Below, in pieces: positions 57,901 to 64,000 of a stretch of 64,000 nucleotides of DNA (positions within the stretch are counted from its first letter, which is position 1; each line of letters opens with the position of its first letter). A program made the translations under genes and the position numbers. The stretch is from Norana najaformis. Its lineage: Eukaryota > Annelida > Clitellata > Crassiclitellata > Hormogastridae. The DNA lies in NCBI GenBank assembly GCA_964023275.1, contig OZ029916.1, positions 31,177,087-31,241,086 on the forward strand. Direction: 5' to 3'. The notes beneath the pieces are model-generated. The model was given only the letters and a program-made list of their open reading frames with translations, had not been told where the DNA came from and ran no database searches.

Positions 57901-60900
57901 TCGACATTCAGTTGTCTTACACTGACGCATTGGTAAGCCTTCAGCGTTACATTACACTACATGGCATTTCTATAGTAATCGTAATCTCAGGATTTCTTCA
58001 GCGCCCAAAAGACAAAGTCGGTGGAACCAGCTTATTCAGGAGCTCAGTCAAACACAAAATATTGGCGAGGCAGGTATGTCCAGGGTCCGTTCCAAGTTTA
58101 GATTCAAAGGTCAGACAGATAGACGGACGATTACGGCGCATGGATTTCTTTGACATAGTATTGCAATTACTTCACACGTTCAAAAATCACATCTATCAAC
58201 CATAATACATGGCATTTACAGTGCGGGTAGGCCTTCACTGCGTGTATTAGGCATAAAGCAATATGTGTGTAAGTATATATGTATATATATATATAAATTT
58301 ATGTATTGCATGTATCTATCTTGATATTAACATAGTGCCTATTAGGAAGTTTACAAAGGCGCTACAACATCTCTAACTAACATATCCAAAAAAGCGCGAC
58401 TTCATGTAGGCTGAAAATTTTCTTGAACTGTCTCAGTTGAAAAAAGAACGTATTTTCATAGGCAGATTGTTCCCAAAGGACAGACTAATGCAGGAGAGAT
58501 GACGATGAGTAGCTCCTCATGGTCTGCAGAGTCCATGTGTGGAAATTGCTCCTCATGGTCTGCAGAGTCCATGTGTGGAAATTGCTCCTCATGGTCTGCA
58601 GAACCCATGTGTGGAGACCTGCTCCTCATGGTCTGGAGAGATCATGTGTGGAGACCTGCTCCTCATGGTCTGCAGAGCCCATGATGGGAGACCTGCTCGT
58701 TCCACCTACCTGTCACTGTAGCAGTCTTAATATGAAATCACATATACTTAGGATGCATTGTTTGTTAATTCTGTTCGTCTCTTCTTCTTGACATTCATTT
58801 AGGACCTTTAAAATCTATCAGATAAAGGTAAAACGAGGTCAAGAAATATGAAAGCCGTTACCTTGCTCTATCTGCTGAACAGTTGATGTTATTGTGAATA
58901 TCAAGTAATGCAGTCTAACTGAAGTGGTAGTTACATTAGGACGACTGAAAGAAGATTATATGAACTTACGTTATATTAAAGACCTGAGTCTTGAGTTTAA
59001 TCATAAACTTAATCACATGGTCCCGGAATCGAATCAAAAAGTGTTCTGCCGTCTCGTATAGAGTACTTTTCTTAAATTACATTACATTCTCTTACATTAC
59101 ACGCCCAGGATTTATAGCTGGGCCAAAGAGATACAGATATGGGAGAAAAGATCCATGGTGCCAGTTCACCAATTCTGCTCTTCTTGCAATTTCTGATGGG
59201 GCCTTTCGCTCAAAATAGGAACTGGAATTTTAAGAATCCTATCCTGATGCCTTCTGTTCTTCTAATCTTTGTTGCCGCTCCAATTCCAAATACCATCTAC
59301 CGGAGCCGTCTATATGTCTACATGACCTTTAGATCTGGACTTGGCACCGAACCCGATCATATGTACGACGTCCATTATGACCTACTGAATCCGTCTCTAA
59401 CTATATTATCCTACTTACTTGTATTACTTTACGCTGTACTTCAGAATAAGCGCCGCACGGATCCCGGGCGAAAGGTGGAGGGCGTGACTCCGGTCGATCG
59501 CAACGTCATCAGCTGGATCGACGAGGGTTCTCTCTGCTTCGGATACGCGGATGCGGAACCCGCGACATTCGAGCGGCTTGCACATCCGGTCCAAGAAATG
59601 GGTAAAGTGTTAGATCAGCCGATGAAGGAACTGTCCTTGAAATCGGACTTGTCGCTTGAAGATCACGGGACAAAGGTGGTTCCGGAAGTGGAGGATTGGA
59701 GCGACTGCCCCGGATTCTGTATCAGCGTCGATCCGACTGTGAGTAGAGCATATGTTAAAAAGTGTTCACATGAGTTTAAATAACTTCAGTTAAGATCACG
59801 TAAAGTTAAATAAGTTCATGATAATTCAAATAACTTCAGAGTCGCTCATTTCCCTTTCATAGGCCCAGATTCGCCAGTGCTCGAATCCCATCTAGCCCTG
59901 GTTACGGAGCCACTGCATCGCAGGGCTTAGCGCTTGATTCTTACTTACTAGTTACTACTTTTGTTATTTTTGCTGTTCATTTTGTTACTAGACAGAGGAC
60001 ACTTTGTTGGAGCATTTGACGAACGATGGCGATTACGTGATTCAACAGACTCAAGTCAGTGGACAGAAGAACCTCAAACTCAGCGTCAGGTAGGCCGAAG
60101 CCTACTATAGGCTCAAAGGCACTTACGTTTTACATTAAATTTACATTGGATTACACGTTTTCACAAGAATTCAGCCTAAGGTCAGGAGTGTGGCCCTTGG
60201 CATGTGTCACAAGATAATGCGCTACTGCACCTAAATTACGAGCTGATCAGCTGCGCTGTATAACAGAATTACTGATGCGAACATAATTCAGTGAGTTAAC
60301 TTTGTTAAGTGGCTGTGTGGTATCAACAGTTAGGAAATTAGATTTGGATGGATTTAAGAGCAGTCCATTTTCTGCCATCCAGGACTGACACGGATAAAGA
60401 TCTGAGATAATGAATGAGATATAGAATGAGCGAGCTGGAAGATGAAAGATTGTCGGAAGAAATGTAGAGCTGAGTATCATCAGTGTAAATTCGAACTCAG
60501 CAAGCAGGTCAAGAACAGAAGGTGCAGTTACTTTGCCGTTGTCCATAAAGTACATAATGTCGCTGTGAACAGAAGAAGCGCTATCCAAGCACAATGAAAT
60601 TTGCTATATGCTGACGACTAGTAAGGGAGAAGGACTTTGAAAACAGACGCATTTTAACGACACGGTTCAAGAAGTTTCGACATGACCTTAAAGTTTGAAA
60701 TTGGCCGATAGTTGGCATAGTGTCAGTAACCCAGAGACGGCATTTCAGCAAAAGATAGACCAACGCATGGGACAAACATGAAGGCAAAGAGCCCTGAACC
60801 AGCAACAGATTGATTAACGTCACGATGTTGCATATCAAAACAGCTTTTGATAAGGTAATTTGGAATTGCATCTAGGAGGCAGGAGAAGAGAAAAAATTAC

Positions 60901-62116
60901 CAGATTTCATCCAAAGTTGCGAAAGCAAGGGGTTTGAGAGCAGGTAACGGGAAGTTAGAAGATGAAAAGCCATTTGATAATGGAATACCAGATAATTTAG
61001 CCTAATATTGGATATTTTGTCACCAAAAAGTGAATGAGTGTCCGCCAGAGCGAATGGTGAGGAAGTTTTCAGTAACGTGGATGGTGTGCACCTAAGAGTG
61101 CCATACTAAGGCCTAGGCAAGACAAGTTTTCTGAGATCAAGTTTGTAAGAATAGAGGACAAATTTCGAAACAATTTAGCATTGTTCCTTGTTCCTTGACA
61201 CGCACGTGACAGAAGGGTAGTCGACAGCTTGCGTTACAATTGGCTACGATGACGTCTAGCATCAGCAATTTCAGAATTATACCAGGGTTTCGGGTTACGA
61301 GTGGCACTTTTCTGGACTTAAGAGGAATGTGCTTATCAAGCAATTCAATTAGATTATGCCTATGATTGGAGTCGGCAAGAGAGGGCACACATTTGAGTCA
61401 GAAGAAGGAAGTGATGAGTAAACGTAATTTTTGAAAGTCCGTACGCCTAATTATGTTAAGCCTAATTTATGTCAAGCCCGGAAAGTGAAAACAGTGTACT
61501 TCGGTGGTGGTTTATTAGGTAAGGCAATAGAAATAACGATAGTAAGATGGTCGAAAAAATAAAATTCCTTAATTAGGATGTTTCGAATTATGTTACAATC
61601 AGATCTTGTCAACCAGAAGACCAAGAATGTGACCTTGGGCATGTGTCAGTATGGTAATGCGCTGCTTTAGATCGAAAGAGTTCAAGAGTTCATGGAAGGT
61701 TGGAGCTGTATGAACATTTGTATATTCACATGAATGTTAAAGTCGCCAATTATGATGATGATGATCGGTGATCACGACAAAAAGACCAAAACCTAGGTGA
61801 TGGCGATATTGTTATAAAAACCAACACATAAATAAAAGACATAAAGAATTAAATAATAATCCAAGGCCATAAGTTGTAACATTATTTTCGATTCAGGCAA
61901 GGAGAGCGAGTGTTCCAGTACCCGATCGTCACTCAGGTCAATCGCGAGAAGTGCTATCTGATCGAAGGTGGCGACCACTTCGTCAGTTCTCTTCCTCAGC
62001 TCATCGCCTTCTACACGACCAACAGCCTCCATCCTCTGATGCCAACTCCTGCCGCAGCAGCAGAAGACTCAATCACCCCAATTTACCTGAAGAACCCTGT
62101 TTCAAATGTCAACTGA
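54571..62116 (+). CDS. Gene B: Death - Ras-binding-like - SH2 protein, six coding exons
   Basis: Exons are 54571-54925, 55835-56073, 57891-57932, 59445-59738, 59992-60089 and 61897-62116. Phases 1, 0, 0, 0 and 2 are identical to gene A. From the ATG at 54571 the total is 1248 nt (415 aa plus TGA). The frame is open upstream to 54481 and a CAG acceptor at 54487-54489 could replace this start. Order of domains is as in gene A. The SH2 core reads YVIQQT where FLVRES is usual, so the phosphotyrosine-binding arginine is glutamine. Sequence identity to gene A is low but collinear, so the duplication is old. Introns carry a perfect hairpin (56141-56197), a 36-bp minisatellite and an antisense LINE fragment. 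Confidence 0.83.
55005..55170. repeat. GATTGCTT and ATTC tandem words (gene B intron 1)
   Basis: TGATTGCTTGAT words then CATTCATT/CGTTC words. Pyrimidine-rich CCTTAC words follow at 55600-55790 before the exon 2 acceptor. Confidence 0.75.
55205..55295 (+). repeat. tRNA-like head, probably of a second SINE family
   Basis: It has GCTTGCATAGTGGTTCGTTG followed by CCGGGATTCGAATCCCGG, a perfect T-arm and B box. Acceptor and anticodon stems do not pair well. A related block at 63190-63260 has GAGTTTCGAATCCCGGTGCA and then TCAAGTTGAAG, like CAACATATGAAG here. Confidence 0.5.
55835..56073 (+). CDS. Gene B exon 2: first part of Ras-binding-like fold
   Basis: The exon lies between TTGCCTGTAG and GTATGG. 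It encodes DYVPLYIMIFEAGEETSEPL, TVPGAKPLVDVVRPIIYRKQ, then KILDLRLVRSSDGDQEMIWN and SPARNFK. The order strand, strand, helix, strand, strand is that of a ubiquitin-like fold. The arginine of IIYRKQGL lies where Raf has its Ras-contacting arginine (KVRGL). Confidence 0.78.
56141..56197. repeat. Perfect inverted repeat, 26-bp arms, 5-bp loop (gene B intron 2)
   Basis: The left arm 56141-56166 starts CATTTTAGTTCACGGCCC. The right arm 56172-56197 is its exact reverse complement. The loop is GGACG. It starts 67 bp after the exon 2 donor. Confidence 0.97.
56690..56830 (-). repeat. Dispersed repeat family R4, inverted partial copy
   Basis: On the minus strand it reads GACGAATCCCAAGGTTCTGG and ends with a CCGTGGTGTGACAGAGG-like segment, related to the start of R4. 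It lies in gene B intron 2. Confidence 0.35.
57110..57290 (+). mobile_element. LINE 3'-tail fragment
   Basis: It has the same tail as 29945-30060, with ACTTACCTCTTCCAGTCTG and TTCTGAACTTTGTAAGG, followed by an AT-rich TGTATTATATTGCATTG end. It lies in the intron between gene B exons 2 and 3. Confidence 0.55.
57415..57610 (-). mobile_element. SINE copy (family S1)
   Basis: The plus strand shows CTATAGCGACCGTATGGCCT, CGACCCTGCTAATTTTTCAA, GAATTGGCGCCACGCCATTT and GGACCGTGCTAGCCCGAGAT, the reverse complement of the S1 body. The head is incomplete. It lies in gene B intron 2. Confidence 0.68.
57891..57932 (+). CDS. Gene B exon 3: last strand of the Ras-binding-like fold
   Basis: The 42-nt exon lies between GTTGTTTTCAG and GTAAGC, phase 0 at both ends. 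It encodes GEQVDIQLSYTDAL, which aligns to GQQIEIELFPAPRRP of gene A and to the final G-E-E-L-x-V strand of Raf-type RBDs. It was found from the expected phase and partner exon in gene A. Confidence 0.78.
57970..58145 (+). repeat. Dispersed repeat family R2 (in gene B intron 3)
   Basis: It has ATTTCTTCAGCGCCCAAAAG, GGAACCAGCTTATTCAGGAG, CTCAGTCAAACACAAAAT and AAGGTCAGACAGATAGACGG, collinear with 2045-2225. Confidence 0.6.
58510..58695. repeat. 36-bp minisatellite, 5 copies (gene B intron 3)
   Basis: The unit is TGCTCCTCATGGTCTGCAGA + GTCCATGTGTGGAAAT. The period is a multiple of three and all copies are open in one frame (SSWSAESMCGNC). No splice sites join it to gene B in frame, so I treat it as non-coding. 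Confidence 0.9.
59445..59738 (+). CDS. Gene B exon 4: linker before SH2
   Basis: The exon lies between TGTACTTCAG and GTGAGT, phase 0 at both ends, 98 codons. It begins NKRRTDPGRKVEG, then PVDRNVISWIDEGSLCFGYA, then an acidic, likely flexible stretch, ending VEDWSDCPGFCISVDPT. The tryptophan near the end may be the W that opens SH2 domains. Confidence 0.78.
59992..60089 (+). CDS. Gene B exon 5: SH2 domain, N-terminal half, arginine missing
   Basis: The exon lies between TTTTGTTACTAG and GTAGGC and ends in phase 2. It encodes TEDTLLEHLTNDGDYVIQQT then QVSGQKNLKLSVR. It aligns residue by residue to gene A exon 5. The G-x-F-L-V-R position reads G-D-Y-V-I-Q, so the conserved arginine is replaced by glutamine. 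Confidence 0.87.
60175..61790 (-). mobile_element. LINE fragment inside the SH2-splitting intron of gene B
   Basis: Minus-strand pieces give IIGDFNIHVN (endonuclease end, near 61735-61790), a HMPKVTFLVF block, LIELLDKHIPLKSRKV, SLPSCLSHALVYLLLKCRLW, FLNRVVKMRLFSKSF and WMAENGLLLNPSKSNFLTVD. This order (endonuclease then RT) is a LINE ORF2 with many breaks. The block 60175-60240 repeats the endonuclease-end sequence seen at 61615-61680, so two insertions or a rearrangement are present. Confidence 0.8.
61897..62116 (+). CDS. Gene B exon 6: SH2 domain, C-terminal half and stop
   Basis: After a TTCGATTCAG acceptor it encodes QGERVFQYPIVTQVNREKCY, then LIEGGDHFVSSLPQLIAFYT and TNSLHPLMPTPAAAAEDS, then a short tail and TGA. 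R-V-x-Q-Y-x-I and F-x-S-L-x-x-L-I-x-F-Y are SH2 C-terminal features. The usual histidine of the beta-D strand is glutamine here. Confidence 0.9.
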
Positions 62117-64000
62117 CTAACTTCTGCTTAGCAGTAGGTTTATTCACATGGTATACCAATTGATCTGCACTCACAAGCATCCAATCATTATCAAAGACGA
62201 GGCGAGATGATAAAGATATCCGCCACTGCCTTTAGTTATGTGGTGCCAGTTATGTTATCCAAGCCCGGATAAAGGAGGAAGACGACGCTATCATCTACTC
62301 TGTGACACAGCGTCGCTAAACATGAACTACCGATATGAGAAAAAGTGGAATTTAACCACCATTAGTCTACGCCTAAAAGATGCCATCCATAATCATGATG
62401 ATATGCTTAGAATGATTAGTCAAGCTGTTCATATTCAGAACCTCTATAGCGAAAAATATTTAACAATTCAGATTCCGCATAAAGAAATCTTAAATTGCCT
62501 AACGCTCTTGGCTTTAAGATCCTCAGAAAGCCTAGTTATTTATATTTATAATATGTATATATATTTATAATATAAAATATTTATAAAATAAGAATTTATT
62601 TCGCCAAAATTCTCTAAATTTATTGTGACACGGAATGCAAGGTTTGTATGTACAGGTCTAGGTATGTCTGTACTTAATGTGAATAACTTACCTGCAAACA
62701 TACTGTACCTGCATTGCTCAAAAACTGCATTTAAATTTTGATACAAAAAATCATCATCTGAACAGATTACTTACTGATTAGAATTGGTTTACATAATTCA
62801 TGGGAAAATTCAAAACTCTTCCTAATTTGCGATTTCGAAGAGCCCCTTTATTTTGTTTTAAACTATTAATTATTTCGTTTTTAAAGTTCTTGGCAGTGCG
62901 GATAATGATGAACTAAATGTCTAATGTTCATTATCGGTGTCTGATAGAAGTTGACACTAAATGTCTTATAGAGTTAATGTGATCATGAATACTCGGCCCA
63001 TATGCTGTCAATTTCGAAACAATCAGCCATCGTGTCTTAAAGCCAGACAGTTTGAGTGAGAGGTCGAGTGCAGAAATCGAGCATGCCTGGCTGTATCAAA
63101 AAGTATTACTCTTATTATTGTGTTATGAAAGGCGCTATAGGAATGTTTGATTACAGTACAGTTTTCTGCATTATCAGTTGGAACTGCAGCTGATTCAAAA
63201 TGCATTTATCTTACACCTCTGCGTCTGAGTTTCGAATCCCGGTGCATCAAGTTGAAGTTAAACGGACAGTCTGTTTTAAGCATATGTACCCGTAAGGAAA
63301 GGTTGTTCGGTTGTTGAATTGTTGCTGTCCTGTTTGCGCTTCAGTCAAAATATCCTGAAACCCCAGCTCCTCTAAGTAGGCCTATTGAATGTGATGGGGG
63401 GGGCTATTAACTATATTGCCTAACCTTACTAATTTGTCTCAGACTGAGCAGTGGTCACGCTTCTGTTTACAAAAATCGGTCATTTGAAGCCCCTTCATCT
63501 GTTCTTTGTACCACCACAGGCTGCCACCCTAGACAACCGCGTTCCTTGGGTCCATAGCTGGTCCATACTGAGCCAATAGTGACAAATTGGAGGCAGCTCT
63601 GCCCCAGTATGGGTCCAACTAATGTGGTTGTTAGGGACGATAGTGTAGCTAATTGTGAACAGTAGCAAATGTATTGTAAAATCGGAACATTCTGGCCAAT
63701 TTTGTGTTTATTTTACGATATCATATGATAGGAAAAATTGAGTGTCATAAGATGGATTATTAATTTAACAATTTTAAAATTTTAAACTAAAGTTTCATTT
63801 TAGGTATATAAACGAAAAATTGACTCAGGGTGTTAGGCCAGTATTTACAACAAAAACGTATTGTGATGAATTTTTGCTAATTTTTGTTAAGATTTATTCA
63901 CGTGCGTGAGTTGTTGCTTTCCGTTAACAGCAATAATTAACACTCAATCTTAAACGATCAGACTTTTTAATTAAATTTTATATAGCTATATTTGCTGTTC
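62117..64000. other. 3' flank of gene B: no further gene seen
   Basis: The gene B 3' UTR should lie at the left. An AT-rich TATATTTATAATAT tract is at 62535-62600, a tRNA-like fragment at 63190. No coding family recognised to the end of the window. Confidence 0.5.
63190..63265 (+). repeat. tRNA-like head fragment, relative of 55205-55295
   Basis: TTTCGAATCCCGGTGCATCA followed by AGTTGAAG matches the B box and downstream part of the copy at 55205. Confidence 0.4.

Overview
The window is animal nuclear DNA. Genes are split into short exons (42 to 342 bp), introns are rich in microsatellites, and non-LTR retrotransposon fragments, tRNA-derived SINE copies and a solo LTR lie between them. The recognisable gene is synapsin in an invertebrate-like form (N-terminal RRRFS site, C-terminal domain E). 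With the repeat landscape and the over-abundant palindrome TAGGCCTA, this suggests a marine invertebrate, perhaps a non-vertebrate deuterostome. The species is not established.

Region 1 (2318-17852, minus strand) is a synapsin gene. I reconstructed twelve coding exons from consensus or near-consensus splice sites. Their phases fit exactly and sum to 545 codons from the ATG at 17771. The conserved RRRFS phosphorylation site lies upstream of that ATG in the same frame, so the true N-terminus is longer. The introns hold microsatellites, a 12-bp minisatellite, a same-strand LINE fragment and SINE copies.

Region 2 (about 17.9-37.7 kb) has no gene I can support. It holds microsatellites, minisatellites, two LINE fragments with RT-type coding sequence, LINE tails, dispersed repeats, one unexplained minus-strand open frame (28336-28806) and one CpG-rich block (about 21.93-22.40 kb).

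Region 3 (37761-44188 and 54571-62116, plus strand) is the most interesting part. It holds two tandem paralogous genes of six coding exons each, with the same intron phases. Each encodes an about 400-residue protein with an N-terminal Death domain, a middle domain that looks like a Raf-type Ras-binding (ubiquitin-like) fold, a variable linker, and a C-terminal SH2 domain split over two exons. I do not know this order of domains from any characterised protein. The upstream copy keeps the phosphotyrosine-binding arginine of the SH2 domain and the downstream copy has glutamine there. The domain content suggests intracellular signalling adaptors linking death-fold assembly to tyrosine-kinase and possibly Ras signalling. 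That role is inference.

Between and within the two genes lie a 687-bp solo LTR with a 5-bp target duplication and a CRE/TATA-like promoter, a small hAT-like MITE, a LINE fragment in the intron that splits the SH2 domain of the downstream gene, and a perfect 26-bp-arm hairpin in another intron of that gene.
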